From Ochotona curzoniae (taxonomy: Eukaryota; Chordata; Mammalia; Lagomorpha; Ochotonidae), in NCBI RefSeq assembly GCF_017591425.1, contig NW_024466512.1, positions 14,387,001 through 14,451,000 of the forward strand: DNA of 64,000 bases, written 5' to 3'. The position numbers and the translations under genes were made by a program. Shown here piece after piece: positions 10,800-23,112 of this stretch. How positions within the stretch are numbered: position 1 is the first letter of the stretch; each line of letters opens with the position of its first letter. The notes beneath the pieces are model-generated. The model saw only the letters and a list, made by a program, of their open reading frames with translations. It was not told where the DNA came from and did no database searches.

Positions 10800-10975
10800 G
10801 ACCTTAAGATGGGTGATCATTGAAGCCAGAGAGGACCTTACAAATGGCCAGACTGCTGATTTCATAGATAAGGGAACTGAGGACCATAAAGGGGACATGC
10901 ATTGCATGACACAGCCAGTATGTTAACAGGATTCCTCATTCTAATCCAAAGTTCACACCCTAGAACTACACACCT
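10800..10975 (-). mobile_element. MIR-family SINE, antisense
   Basis: 'ttcatagataagggaactga' (10860), 'catgacacagccagtatg' (10905) and 'attctaatccaaagttcac' (10938) follow the antisense MIR pattern 'tttacagatgaggaaactga… cacacagctagta… attcgaaccc'. Confidence 0.6.
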
Positions 10976-12889
10976 ACAATGAGCAGTAGTGGAGGAGAGA
11001 GCTCCTGTTTGAGGACAGAGAAGCAATTTCTGAACACCTTCTGCATTTGAGGGCCAAACACACTTGTGTCCAAAACGTGGCAGTGTAACTAACTCATGAC
11101 CAAACATCTCAGGATAAGAATCTATCCAACTCAAATAAGGCTGCTACTGATTGCATAACAGGCTTTGCAAGCACATAGAGACACGAGCACAAAGCACGAT
11201 GACGATTAGTTCAGCTCATTCAAGAGTCTGGCTGGTCTCCTTAGTCTCCGAATGTCTGCTTAAAGGCAGAGGAGGAGATGTGGCCTGCATTAGTCCTGGC
11301 TAGAATCTTAAACACCTAGGTGGTATGTTTCCCACTCAGTTCCACTCAGTCATTTCTCCCAGTTGTGAACACAGCTGTAGTGCTTCGCACATACAGGCAC
11401 TAACCAACATCTGTCCCATGGAATTGGTCTTGATCCTAACCCAAAACACATACTTGGAAATGAACCAGCCAGAATCAGCAGGTGGCCTTCTCTGGACATT
11501 GGCTTGAGGTATACCTGAAGGTTGCTGAGGAACTCACAAGGTTGGCAGGGGATGGCATCAGATAATGCAGATCATGTCTCAACAGGATGGCACTGCTGTG
11601 TTTTCACTTCTCTGAACTTAGCTCTATTCCAAGAGGATAAGTAGCTGCCTTGTCTACTTGCCAAGCTGCCTTGAAAAGTTCGAGTGAGATCACTCATATG
11701 AAAGTGTCAGATGTTGCACATAAGCTTTTCTCATCACTGGGAAAACTTGATCACAGTGGCAGTTCGGAGACCCCCCCCCCAAGAGAACTCCCAAGCAATT
11801 CTGCTTTGCATACATGTTGCATTTAAAGAGACAGGGCACAAGAAAAAGCCAGGACTGATCAAAGAGCTCTCTCCTCAGTGGGAATCATAGGGGGGAAATG
11901 GGGTTCACATTTATGATCTGCCCAGATTCATCTTTTGGAAAGATTTGAATGGATTTCCATGCCTACTTAGTAACATTGAAAGTTTATCCCCCACATGGAC
12001 CCAGTTTTCATTGACAACACTTGTAACCTGGCAGCAGTGGGGCAGGAGACGTCACATTCAATAAGTGTAAAAAGCCTGTGAATGGTCTGTAGGAACCAAG
12101 ATGCCATCAGGAGGCCTTCAAAGACTCAGGATCAGATTTGAACAGCTCAAGAAGTAGAAGGCATCCATCCGTGAGGTACAACAGAAGGCTGTACAATCCC
12201 CAGTTAACCCTTCTAGAAATTTCCACTGTAGCTGGACAGCTGTTCCCAGCTAAAAGGATAGACAGAGCCCAGGTAGGCATTTGCCTTACAGAGCTGCCAC
12301 CCTGTGTGCCAGGCTGGGCCCTTAGCATTAAAAGGTCAGGCTGCAAGAACTGTAAGCAGCAACTTCCCTCTGAAGGTGGCCCAAGCAGCTAAAAAGTGCT
12401 GTCCTGTGACATCTGACAGAATGAACCCCGGACTAATTTTCCAAGCCAACCTTACAAGTCAAAGCAGGTGAGTCTTTGGATCCTTCCCTTTTACACTCCT
12501 CTGTTTTCAAGTGGAGCTCTCACTGGAATTAGAGAAGCTGTAATTAAGGCACCTTGTTTGGGAATGCTGTAATTAGTCTCCAATTCAGTATACCATCAAA
12601 TGTAATCCAAATATAAACACCCAGACTGCAGGTGCCAATCCCTGGTGTATTCTGCCAGCCCATGAGCTCTCCCTACCTTTCCCGTGTTACCCTTGCCATC
12701 CCTAGGTGACCTACCTGGGGTGCAAGAGGCAGCCTCTATCCTGCAAAAACATCTGTAAGCCATCAGGAAAGGCATTTCCAGGAAGTGTGAGGAATTTTCT
12801 TTTATCCTCACACAGAGAAACTTGCAGTGAAGGCAGCTTCTTCAATTTCACTTCAAAAAGAATGATGTAGCTTCATGATTAACTACAAG
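10976..12889. other. Unassigned, repeat-poor stretch
   Basis: A run of 10 C occurs near 11771, which marks a likely sequencing or replication-slippage site. I recognise no exon or named repeat. Short frames near 12107-12392 overlap on both strands and look random. Confidence 0.4.
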
Positions 12890-12988
12890 CTTTGGGGCTT
12901 GTTTTAATCCACTCAGCAAATGTTTACTGAGCCCAGGCTCTATATAGAACAATACAGATTCAATAAGAGATAGCATCATCTGCACAGT
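12890..12988 (-). mobile_element. L2 3'-end fragment, antisense
   Basis: 'ccactcagcaaatgtttact' followed by 'gagcccaggctctatataga' and 'aatacagattcaataa' matches the antisense L2 terminus pattern. Confidence 0.45.
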
Positions 12989-12989
12989 G

Positions 12990-13165
12990 CTCCATGAGAG
13001 TCAAACCATGGACTCAAGCTGTGTGGCTTTGAGCAAGTGAGGTGATCTGAGACTCAGATGAAACAAGGACAGAAGAACTCCCATCCCAGTGCTGTCATGA
13101 AGATGGATCAGGAGAAAAGATGGGACTATCTAGGGCTGTGCCCAGCACTGAACACAGTGAGGACA
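12990..13165 (+). mobile_element. MIR SINE, sense
   Basis: 'gagtcaaaccatggactcaa' then 'ctgtgtggctttgagcaagt' (13019) then 'gagactcagatgaaacaagg' follow the MIR sense core 'ctgtgtgaccttgggcaagt… cctcagtttcc…'. The 3' part ends near 'gctgtgcccagcactgaaca'. Confidence 0.6.
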
Positions 13166-13719
13166 GGAGAGTCAGCCCCCTGATTGTTATCTATTCCCAC
13201 TGGCTTTTCTACCTCACATCCAAGCAGAGCTCAGCTGAAAGAAGGACCAATTGAAAAAGATCTAGACTATTCAGACAGCTGTTGAGAAAGCTGTGTGTAT
13301 ATTCGGGGACATTGAGAATCCCTCCAATGCTTATTGGCATGATTATTGGCATGGCTATTTAGCTCCAAGAAACCCTATTCCTCCTTCTCTTTGCTCCAGG
13401 TTCACAGAGACTTTTGCCCAATATCCTTTGTATGATGGGATCAAGACAGTCTACACACAGTCTACAGAACTAGAAGGGCACAATCTAGCAGGCACAAGAG
13501 GTGTTGGCTCATTATCCTATGGCCCCTGTGAGGCTTTTGCTTCTGCCTGTGTCTCCTCTCCTCCCTGTCTGTGAAACACGACCTACTGTCTCAGTTATCC
13601 ACACAGATAGCAACCAAGGCTCCATTAGGTTCATAAACTGTACTGATGCCTTTACATATGGTATTCTGTCTCATCCTTGTCAAGTGGTGCCACCGACTAC
13701 CAAGTGTTTACACTAAAAG
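13166..13719. other. Unassigned stretch upstream of an L2 copy
   Basis: A short tandem duplication of 'attggcatgattattggcat' type lies at 13331-13357. The rest may be older L2 sequence too diverged to call. The plus frames 13293-13574 and 13501-13716 are not credible genes. Confidence 0.35.
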
Positions 13720-14345
13720 CTTAGGGGTCCATCACCAATCTCTGCTTTCATCCGTCACAGCCAATCCATCAGTATACCCTGGAATTGGAACTTCAAAATG
13801 CCCCCATTTGTCCATTTCTAGTCCACATCACCCCAGTTACCTCCTGCTCAAGTTCCTTGTGTCTGCTCCTTATGACCTATTTTCCATACAAGTTTCTTAA
13901 CACAGATCAGATTTGGGTTCTGGTCCTAACTCTCCAATGACCCCCGTCACAATCAGAATCAAGTCTGCTCTCTGTTCCAGCTCCATGTCCCCGCATCCTG
14001 CTCCTGCCTGCCTGACCTCTCACTGTGGTTTCTGCTGCCTTGGGGCCTTCACATGAGCTGTTGACTCTGCTCTGGAACCTCCTCCTTAGAGCTCAGCATG
14101 CATGCAAACTTGAAAACCGTGGCCTCCTCAGAGAAGCCCCCCATGACTACACATTGCCCAACTCCTTCCCAGTTGTTTTCTATCACATCAACTGTTTGAA
14201 TTTTGGATTCTATCTTGTCTGACCATTTCTTAAGTCTTAAGAAATAAGCAGTTCCCTAGAGAAGATTCTTCGTCTCTACGCTTCACTTCTTGGGGGCAGA
14301 GGCTGACCCATAATTGACACTCAGCACATCACTTGGGTGAGAGAC
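13720..14345 (+). mobile_element. L2 LINE 3' region, sense
   Basis: Landmarks in consensus order: 'cttaggggtccatcacc' (13721), 'gccaatccatcagtatac' (13760), 'tcagatttgggttctgg' (13907), 'cctgcctgacctctcactg' (14008), 'ccttggggccttcacatgag' (14038), 'gctctggaacctcctcctta' (14070), 'cctcctcagagaagcccccc' (14122) and 'ttcttgggggcagaggctg' (14287). They correspond to the L2 stretch that reads 'cagggcctttgcacttgctgttcc… ctggaacg… cacctcctcagagaggcc'. It is an old 5'-truncated LINE with no open frame. Confidence 0.85.
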
Positions 14346-16194
14346 TAAAGTGTTCTAACAATTATCTGAGAGAAATCATAGCCAGCTTGCAGCAGAGTGG
14401 CCCAGACTTTGCTACTCTGAGGCCAATGCTTTTTTTTTTTTTTTAATCCTTACTATCTGTTGCTTCCTTTCAGTTTCCTTCACTGCTTCCAAATAGACTA
14501 ACCAGAATATTTCATATTTATAATAAATGTTAAAATATTTGCATTTTCATTCTACCAGGAGTTTTTCCCTCATTTTTGAAGAGAGACCCACATTCATCTA
14601 GCTCCATCCTCTCACCCATCCTGTCCATTGTGCATACAGAAAAGGAATGTCGCTTGCTCTATCACCTGAACATAGGAGGGATCCAGGAGGATTCTAATTA
14701 CCCTCTTGGAGGAGTTCACCAAGATTTCTGATCTGAAGGCAATGAATGTGATGGTTTCCGGATATGAGAGTGGATCTGGGACAGAAAAAAGGGAGTGATG
14801 CTGAGCAGGGTGGGCAACAGCCTGCAGTACAGAAGCAAGTGTGTGATTCTCAGAGCTCAGCAGGGGATGTGGCTCCCTAAAGGAGCTGAACACAAAGGTG
14901 TTTTTATCCCAGCAGAGCAAGGAAGAGGCTCTTGGGAGCAATGTCCAACACCTGGCTCTTAGGGTGTAACCCCCAATGTTACTTTCTAAAAATCTTCCCA
15001 TGCATTGTTCCAGGCCATGAACCCAGGTGTCAGCATCCATGTTTGCAGTCTGGGGACTTCAACTCTTCTGGACTTCACCCCTACACTAATAGCTACCCCA
15101 ATAGCTTCAGCACCTATTTTTCCATTGAGTTATGCATAATCAATTCTCTGCACTCTGATTCTGTCACAACCCTGGGCTCCATAGACTACAAGAAATGGAC
15201 TTGCCTTATGTTAATGACATTTCATTTATCATTATGGAGCCGAACAAGGGGAGACCTGTGAGCTGTTTGTGATGTTTTATTAGTGTGTTTCTTTGACTTT
15301 GAGTAACACAATGAATAAAAATGACCTAAATTTTCCTTCATGAGATATTTTCAGGCTGAACTTGCTCAACTGTTCAGCCTGCTGCTGCTGGTGGCAAAAA
15401 AAAAAAAAAAAAACCTTCTAACTTAAAGTCTTCCCTATTAAGGCATTGGTACAGGTGTCACTTAATTTAACTTGACATGTTTTTAGGATTAGGTCATAAC
15501 TCCAATTTCCCATAAAATGAAAACCATTCCATTTGGGCAGGATTTCAAGCATAAAACAAGGCAGACTTTCGGAATTTGGAAAGTAGGGTGTCTATCCTAT
15601 ACTTTAATGCTGGTAGCACTTGCCATGTGATGTTTCTAAGTTTTCTTGACAGGTGCCAAGCCTATGTGAGTTGGAACATTCTATATCCTGTGTCTGACAT
15701 GTTTCATTTAAACAGAAATGGCTTTCTTCTTTGCTTTGCAATTGAGTTTTAAATGGAATGGGAACAGCATGCTCTGTTTTATGACATCACCAGTTTGCGA
15801 GGGACCTATGAAGTAAGAGGAAGTCACCCTGTCTTTCTTCCTGGGTTCAGCATTATGAGGACTTGGATATCTACATAAAAGTAAACCATTTCCCTCAACC
15901 TTCTATAATCTTATAAACAAAATTAAAATGAGAGGAAAGAAAACAAATGACTGTGTCCAAGTGCAGTTGGGTAGTTCCCATAGTTCCACTTCCGAAAGAA
16001 CAAGTGACAAGAACTGCATCTCCAGACATCTACTTCAATTGCCAGAATAGAATTCTGTTGTCCACATTTAAGGATGTGTATGTTGCATCACAGATTCCAG
16101 CACGTCAAAATGCGTGAGGGCTTTTGTCCCCTAATTCATCATGAAAATTTAAAAAGCTATAGGCACAATGATGTTAACAATATTAGCAAGAAGA
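14346..16194. other. Unassigned non-coding stretch with homopolymers
   Basis: A T16 tract lies at about 14431-14446 and an A18 tract at about 15396-15414, the latter after 'gctgctgctgg'. Neither is preceded by a recognisable retroelement body. No exon was recognised. Confidence 0.4.
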
Positions 16195-16545
16195 AAATTA
16201 GAAGCCAACTTTAGTTTAGTTTAGAACTCTGGAAGTCATTATTAAGTTATGGTACATGGTCTATGATGAAACATAATGCATTTCCTGGATGATAACTAGA
16301 CTTTGTAGATACGTGGAAAGTGAGGAGAAGCTTCAAGTGAGAAAACTTAGTTACAATCAAAATGCACATAATAATGTGGTATCAATTTAACTGCATAGGT
16401 GAGGACAAACAGGAAAATGAAAATGAGAGTTGTATAGAGTTAGATTAAAAGCAATAACTTTTTTAAATGACTTGTGAAAATAATCATTTTTATAAATATT
16501 AGCTTCCAAAATAGTGGTGATGAGAAGGTGCCATCCATTCCAAAT
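16195..16545 (+). mobile_element. Probable ancient L1M 3'-end fragment, sense
   Basis: 'attaagttatggtacatgg' (16240), 'tgatgaaacataatgcattt' (16264) and 'agttacaatcaaaatgcaca' (16350) resemble the L1M 3' region 'aaattatggtacat… aatactatgcag… aagtgaaaaaag… atgatcc'. The match is loose. Confidence 0.4.
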
Positions 16546-17469
16546 TTGGAATCTAGACTCTACCCAGTTCATCCTGGTGCTCATGCATAATTCAGTATCC
16601 TACTTGTAGATCCATACGAATTCTGCAAATACTTGTTCAGAGGATAAAGTTGAAACTATGCAGAGATTTCTAAAGAGGAAATGCAAAGCAATTCTCTTTG
16701 AGGACAAGAATGCCTGAGATACCACCATCTCCTGGCTTCACTGATGAAGGAGTCAGAACCTAAAGAATGATGTACTTGGAGTACTCAGAGAATAGCAGGG
16801 CTAGGAACAGGACAGGGCAGACCTCATGTTATATACTGCCCCTTGAGGAAGACCAGCTGCAGAAGTTTCCCTCTTCTGGGAGCCCACGGACATCCAAAGC
16901 CCAGGCCAAGGTCAGAGTTCAGGTGCTGCTCCCCCTCAGCTTGCACAAGGCATGAATCCCATTGCAGTGCCTAGCCGCAAGGCTAGGCCCTCCCTGACAG
17001 GAGTGGAGTCGGCCTTTCTTCCCCATGTCAAGATCAGCTCACCCATTGATCAGCCTTGGCTCTGCTGGTCCTTGATGCACAGCTGAATCCTTGGAGTCAC
17101 ACACTGTTCTTAGAAGGCATCCCTACTTTGCTTCTACGACATGCTGTGCCCACGGGCTGGTGGCTCTAAGAAAAACAGACAGGGACTTCCGTGGGGCCAG
17201 CCACAGCTTACTGTCAGAAATCTCTTCCAACTACACTGCATGTCATGTGGGTAGTGCCCAGGGAACTATCAGGTCCAGATTCAAGGAATCAAGTCTCACC
17301 CTGATCCCCATCCCCACCCATACCTCAGGCTAAGCCTAGACTGGAACCTGCAGGGTTTAGAAGACCTGATGTAGTTGCTATGTCCTTTTGGACCTTCCTT
17401 GCGTTATTTGCCTTTAAATGTAATGAAATTCCCTCAGCTGGAATCAGCCAAAATGCAAGTTCAACTTAA
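16546..17469. other. Unassigned non-coding stretch
   Basis: No gene, RNA or repeat was recognised. GC is slightly higher around 16850-17340. The plus frame 17091-17333 (80 codons) has no recognisable domain. Confidence 0.4.
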
Positions 17470-17620
17470 CCAAGAGCTTCTGCTCATAGCTGAAGTAGAA
17501 TGCAACAACTCTGATACTTGAACAAGTTACTTAAATTTCAACCATTTTTCACATCTATACACAATGGGAGTGGTCATGCTTGCTGAGGTTACTATGAAAG
17601 TGTGTCACGGCAGCAACAGT
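17470..17620 (+). mobile_element. MIR fragment, sense
   Basis: 'acttgaacaagttactta' (17517) then 'cacatctatacacaatggga' (17551) then 'gcttgctgaggttactatga' (17578) follow MIR 'cttgggcaagttacttaa… catctgtaaaatgggga… cagggttgttgtga'. Confidence 0.6.
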
Positions 17621-19924
17621 GGCTGCAATGAGCTATCGTCTTCTCTGTGAAGCAGTGAAATTTGTCTTCACCATCACTCATAATAGCCATGACCCATCCG
17701 ATGGGCCCTGGAACGGAATCTGGGTGAGCACAGTGCCAATGTAAGGATGTATTGTCACAACACAGAGAGCCAGCCCTACTACAAAGTCTTCAGTTACAGA
17801 GGCCCTTGACCTGGTGATCAATGTCAGATCCCACACCCTGTCCTCACCTCTCAGGTGAAACAGGTAAGAAGATCAGAGTACTTCAGTCATGAGCCCAAGA
17901 GAACCAAATCGTTGGAGATGGGATCAGTTCTAAAACGGCCCATTCAACTCTGATTCTTAACCATCATTCAGTGAAGTCATTTTGCTATCAGTCCAAAACG
18001 CATCTCCGCTATATATTAAGTGAAAAAAAATCAATTATATTTAATGTCTACTGAATTTAGGGTGTGTAACAAATCCTGTTCTTAAATGCATAGACCTGTT
18101 GATTTAGATGTTTTGTTTGATTTGCTTCTTATTTATCTGTTTGGCCTCTCCAGTGGCATAACATATATGTAGGTGGCCAAGCAGGGGTACATGTAACTGG
18201 GAGAAGAGGCTGAGAAGCAGGTTACAGAGAGCCCTCATTGTTTAGACTGTGGCTGGTGCTTGCAGAGGACTAGGTAATTGAGATCTCAGGGGCTGGCAGC
18301 AGAGTTGTATCTGCTTGGAGAAAGGGCTTGATATGGAAGGTTTCCCACGTCATTTGCAACTCTCTTCCCTGGTTGGGGGGCAGATCCTTTTTGACCTTAA
18401 ACTCTTCTTCTCCTAGGCCTGTGAAAGTGAATTGTGAATTCTCTAAATTGCATTCAGTGCCTGTCAACCATCCTGGATTCAAATGTAAATGCCCTATTAA
18501 TCTAATTTTTATTTTAAGAATTGGAGCAGGGAAAATAACGTATGCTTGCACTAACAGGAGAAAACAATAGTAATTTCATCTGCATGTTTTAGTAGCGTCT
18601 CAGATTCAATGAACTCTGGAATGAATGGAAAATATAATAAGCAACATTCTTAAAATCAAATAATCAGTATTACACATGGTTCCAATTGTAAGGGGTGGAA
18701 AGAAGTAAATCAATGCATTGTTGGCTCTTAAACTTTCCTGTGACTTTCACCATCAAAGTGGATGTATCTTTCCAAACAATTGCCAATTGAACTGTGGAGT
18801 CAGGAACATAACTACCAATTCTGAAGTGTCAAATTTTAAAACCAACAAATCTGAGCACTTGTAAAATCATAGAATTAATCTTCCATCTTTTCTCCAATAC
18901 CAAATAAATTGAATCTGGAAGATTATGTTCAGAATACAATCTTTAGCTGTGTAATTATTGTTTAAAGAGACATGTCTGCAATTTTTCCTGTTCTCTTTTG
19001 GAACTAAAATCCGTTTCAAATCTTTTCTTAACAAGAAACTTAGTTCTTAGAGCATGGCTTCTTAGTGCAGGTAATTAAATGTTATATTTTCACAAAGCAA
19101 ACAATGCACTACAAATCCCACCAAAAAAGAACATCCTGAAACATTTCACTGTGTGCCAACACATGACCTGGACTGTCGGAATTTCCTGGGGGCAAAACCA
19201 GAAAAACAAAAACACAAAACTAAAACATCCCTGGGCTATTTTATAAACAATTGGAAAGAAAGTGATGGCTCAGGGTCATCTTTCCCTTTTAGTTGAAGAA
19301 ATACAGAAACAACTTAGTAGTAGAAATGTGAAAAGTAATACACACCCTGGCAATTTCTAACTTCATAGCCTTAAAGCTCCCCAATATGAAATGAATTTTC
19401 TTCTTAGGCAACAAATACTTGCAGGAGAGGGATAGTTCCTTCCCTTTTGAAATAGTTAATTAGCACATGTCTGTTTCCCACCCTAAACAACAACAACAAC
19501 AAAATCACATCTGTAACTAACATATCCGCATGGACCACCTCCTGACCTTGAAACCGGTGCTCTGTCAAGAACTGCAGGAAATATAAATCTGAGAGTCCAG
19601 TAGGATGAAGGGATTAAGATGAATAGGACCATGATAAACAGGAGAGAACTGTAAGGGTTCCAGGGGGAAACAATAGATGCAGGAGGATTAGGGAATAGAG
19701 GCTTAGAGGGAGACCATGCATGGCATATTTGTGAACAGAGAAAACAGGGAAGTAAAATATGTAACATTGATCACCATCATAACATTTATGTGCCAAGACA
19801 GTGCTTGCTAAGTCATAGGGCATGTACAATGCCCAACTCATCCCAGTGTTCATTCCTATTTATGCAATGGAAGTTCTGCATCCAGGGATGCCTCTGAGTC
19901 CTGGATAAGCTGGGATAGTTGGTT
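17621..19924. other. Repeat-poor stretch, possible conserved non-coding element at 18440-18960
   Basis: I recognise no transposon here, although the surrounding density is high. The AT-rich 18440-18960 part has several homeodomain-type cores (TAAT/ATTA) and low-complexity-free text. Conservation cannot be judged from one sequence. An (AAC)5-like run occurs at 19487-19501. Confidence 0.3.
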
Positions 19925-20070
19925 ACCCTACGTGCATTCCTTACACTGATCTTATAACATCTATCCTATTATCCTCATCTTACACATGAGCAGGTAGGAT
20001 GGACACTTTGGCAGAGGGAATTAGCTGAGACTGCATGGCCGCTGATGCGTGGGGAGCCAACCAAAGGGTT
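19925..20070 (-). mobile_element. MIR fragment, antisense
   Basis: 'cttataacatctatcctatt' (19951), 'atcctcatcttacacatgag' (19971) and 'gactgcatggccgctgatg' (20030) follow antisense MIR 'attattatccccattttacagatgag… cacacagctagt'. Confidence 0.5.
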
Positions 20071-21742
20071 TTTACCTGCTAATATAAGCAAACAATTCTG
20101 ACTCTCAAGTAGAGCCTTTGCCTGGCATGTTCTCAGGGAACAAGACCATAAAAAGAAAACTAGCACAAATGGGCTGCAAGAAAGCTAAGGGGTTTCTCCT
20201 ATGAACACTAGGGAATCATTTAAGACTTCTAGGTAGCAGGACAATGTGAAAAATTAACTGATACAATATTGATAGCACCAGTGCGAGTAATTCAAGCCAA
20301 CAGTATATCCAACCATTCCTACATACGTAGAAATCTGTTACCGTGCCCCATAGGGCTATAAACATGCCAACTAAAGGACTTTGAATCAGAAAAAAAGTTC
20401 TCCCAGCCCCAATATATTTCAAAATGTTTTCCTCCTTTACATGTTTACATTTTCTGCATGTTTTTCTCTATAGCAATACTTGGAAGACTGTAAGCAGCAT
20501 TAATTTAACACACATGTTTTATACTCAATAATGCCTCACGTTTTATTTCCTTAATAGCAGGAGGAAGAGGAGCTGATCACAGACTCCCCTCTGAGATATA
20601 AGAGCAAAAGCAAGTAACTATTTTAGGACATAATTCAGACTGTGTGTGTGTGCATCTGCACGGGCATGCGTGCATATCTTTTGTCATTTTATGCAGTTCC
20701 ACTTACCTGTTCATTCCCACTCATCACCTTTGCTTCAGAGCTGTTACACTGTTTAGGTAATGGATGTGAGGGTGTTCTACCCATCCTGTCTGTTGAGCGT
20801 ACACTGTCTGAGGTCAGCACAATGACATGGTCTAATACACGACACCCAAGCACAAAAAAAAAAAAAATCCATGCAGAGGAAACGCAGTGATTTTCAACAA
20901 GTGCCTCATGATATCTAACTTAAAGGGAGATATTATGCAGAAACGTGAAGTAATACATTTTTCTGCTGGGAACGTGCACTTGATTGCATTTCATAGTGTT
21001 CCTGCCAAGTTACCAGTTCCATACATTTCCCAGCCCTTGTTTATTCAAAATTGGAATCAGTCCTCTGCAAAAATAAATCCCCCCTTCTCTGTGAGGTCCT
21101 ATCCACAGGGTTTGAGCTCCTTTCTGTAAGTGTGTTTGATGATAAATCATATCCAGAAATTAAACAAACTCCATTAGTAATGTTGACAGTATTCCCCACA
21201 CACATGAAATATTTAATGAAAATCAGGGGCTAGGGAGTTGGGTTGGCATATAGAGAATCTGTGCAAGATAGATCTTCTCTGAATACAAACACAAGTTTTC
21301 TTTCCTGAAGATCTTTGCAAGTACCCAAGAGATGTCTCTTGGTTTGCTTTCAGTGACAAGGAAACAACCACTTAGTAATTCCTGCCTTGGTTGATCTGAT
21401 GCAGATTGGGAAGCCAGAGGTGTTACAGAAGTCCAAAGACATTCTGAAGCTGGAAGCCAAAGGGTGGAAGCAGCCCAAATGGTTGCTAGGAGCCAGACAT
21501 GCGAGTGGCCAGAAGAATTCTTAATCTTCAGTGGATGAGCAGAGCTGATTTATCTGCAGGTAAATGAGAGCATAGGGGTGTACGGGCTTGCTATCCCAAC
21601 TGAACATAAAAATCAGCCATGGACATCTGATCACAGTAGACCAACTAAGTCACTCTGGCTATGACAGGACAGACATTCATATTTATTTTTAATTTCCCAC
21701 AGACAGGGCTCAGTAGGAATGTAAAGAAAAGAGAAACCAGAG
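20071..21742. other. Unassigned non-coding stretch
   Basis: A short (TG)6 run lies at 20640-20651 and an A14 tract near 20854. No exon or named repeat was recognised. Confidence 0.4.
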
Positions 21743-22095
21743 CATTGGGCTTGGCAATCAATGGGGGTACCACTTGGTACACATTGCATGTCAGAGGGTC
21801 TGGGTTGAGGTCCCTGCTCTGTTTCCCATTCTGACATCCTGGTCATGAGCACTCTGGGAAGCAGCACATGATGTTTCTGCTACCCATGTGGGAGACTGGG
21901 ATTGAAGTTCTGGCTTCTGGCGTCAGCCTGGCTCAGCCCTGACAGTTGCACACATTTAGCAAGTTAACCATTGGATAGGAGACATCTCTCTTTCCACTCC
22001 CAAACCCTCCTCTCCTCTCATCTTCTCTCCCTCCTTCCCCAATCCCTTCAGATAAATAGAGTTGAATAACTTTTAAATAACTTAGAAACTTAGAG
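21743..22095 (+). mobile_element. Old CSINE, sense
   Basis: A diverged C-repeat SINE: 'gcttggcaatcaat' head, 'acccatgtgggagactggga' (21883), 'ctggcgtcagcctggctcag' (21917), 'aaccattggataggagacat' (21967), a CT-rich tract and an 'aataacttttaaataactt' tail. Its long CT-rich tail marks the older subfamily shared with rabbit. Confidence 0.8.
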
Positions 22096-22334
22096 AGGAG
22101 GCATTCCTTTGCTAGTGTCTGCACTCAGAGCAAGAACACTACTAAACTGGAGAGGACTCAGACCTCTGGGAGGTGGCCCTGAGTGGCCTTGTATTTAACA
22201 TACAGCCAGCTCTGGGATTGTGGCAAAACTAGAAACTTGGACCAGCTCCTGCTCCCAGAACCACAGGGTGAAAAACCCTTGTCCAGCTAACAAAGTTATA
22301 GGAACAGAAAATACGCATAAGGACAATAAGAGGT

Positions 22335-22640
22335 TAGGTTTTAAGATTTTTCAATTTTATTTTATTTAAAATGCAGAGTTACAGAGAAGAGGGGGCAAAG
22401 GAAGGAAAGAGGAGAAGGAAAGAGAGTAAAAAAAAAATAACCTTTCATCTGCTGATTCACTACCCAAGTAGCTGAAATGGCCAGTGCTGGGCCAGGCCAA
22501 AGTCAAGAGATTCACCTGACTTGCCCACACAAGTACAGGGAACCAAGCACTTGGGCCATCATTCAGTGCTCTCCTGGGCATGCTGTGGGGTGGGGGAGCC
22601 AAACCACCATGGGTTAAACTGCCATTTATGACACTAACAC
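22335..22640 (-). mobile_element. Old CSINE, antisense (left half of a head-to-head pair)
   Basis: It starts with the reverse tail 'aagatttttcaattttat' and a purine-rich tract, then 'catctgctgattcactaccc' (22447), 'gggccaggccaaagtcaaga' (22489) and 'caagcacttgggccatcatt' (22545), and ends near 'gacactaacacccc'. Its head abuts the head of the next SINE, which points the other way. Confidence 0.8.
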
Positions 22641-22644
22641 CCCT

Positions 22645-22880
22645 TTTGAACTAGCAATGTTTCAAGTCCCAGGCTCCCACTCTGATCTAGCTCTCCAATA
22701 ATGTGCCTGGGAAAGAACCAGATGGTCGCCTTGGTACTTGTCACCCACACTGGAGATCATGATAGTGTTTTCAGCCTTTGCAGTCATTTGAGGAGTTAAC
22801 CAGTGGCTGGAAGATCTCATCTTTATTTCCCACCTCTGCCACTCCATCATTCAAAAAATAATAACAATAAAACTTTTAAT
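22645..22880 (+). mobile_element. Old CSINE, sense (right half of a head-to-head pair)
   Basis: 'tctgatctagctctccaata' (22681), 'atgtgcctgggaaagaacca' (22701), 'cagtcatttgaggagttaac' (22781), 'cagtggctggaagatctcat' (22801) and an 'aataataacaataaaactt' tail. The tRNA-like head is missing or very diverged. Confidence 0.75.
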
Positions 22881-23078
22881 CAGCACTCTGAGGTAGAACT
22901 CCATTCAGGCATTCCTGCCATATTGGGTTTTGTCCCAATCCCAAGCCAGCTAAACTTCCCATTGTTGGTCTGTCTGCTTTCAGATTCTTGACTGTTGAGT
23001 TCCCATAGCTATCACTTAGGTTTCTCCAATGTGTTCCCCACCTTTGAGGAATCACACTGGCATTGTAGGACCCACATC

Positions 23079-23112
23079 CACACTTGATCTTAGCCAAAAG
23101 ACTGAAGAGCAA
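23079..23112 (-). pseudogene. U2 snRNA 5'-end retropseudogene fragment with target-site duplication
   Basis: Read on the minus strand, these 34 bases match nucleotides 1-34 of U2 spliceosomal RNA with five mismatches. The block 'cttttggctaagatcaagtg' is exact. Most mismatches are transitions and two of them destroy CpGs. The copy begins at the true U2 5' end and stops at the start of the branch-site pairing region, so it cannot work as U2. It is flanked by direct repeats, 'tgtaggacccacatc' (23064-23078) and 'tgcaggacccacatc' (23113-23127), one mismatch in 15. There is no A tail. L1-mobilised snRNA copies that keep the 5' end and lose the 3' end are a known class. That this is one is an inference from the duplication. 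Confidence 0.82.

Noticed and set aside
15396..15414. A18 tract as the tail of a processed pseudogene
   Set aside because: The preceding sequence shows no recognisable gene body and no flanking direct repeat. The same applies to the A20 tract near 63140.
20640..20651. (TG)n as a notable microsatellite
   Set aside because: Only about six units, unlike the 21-unit array at 56916.
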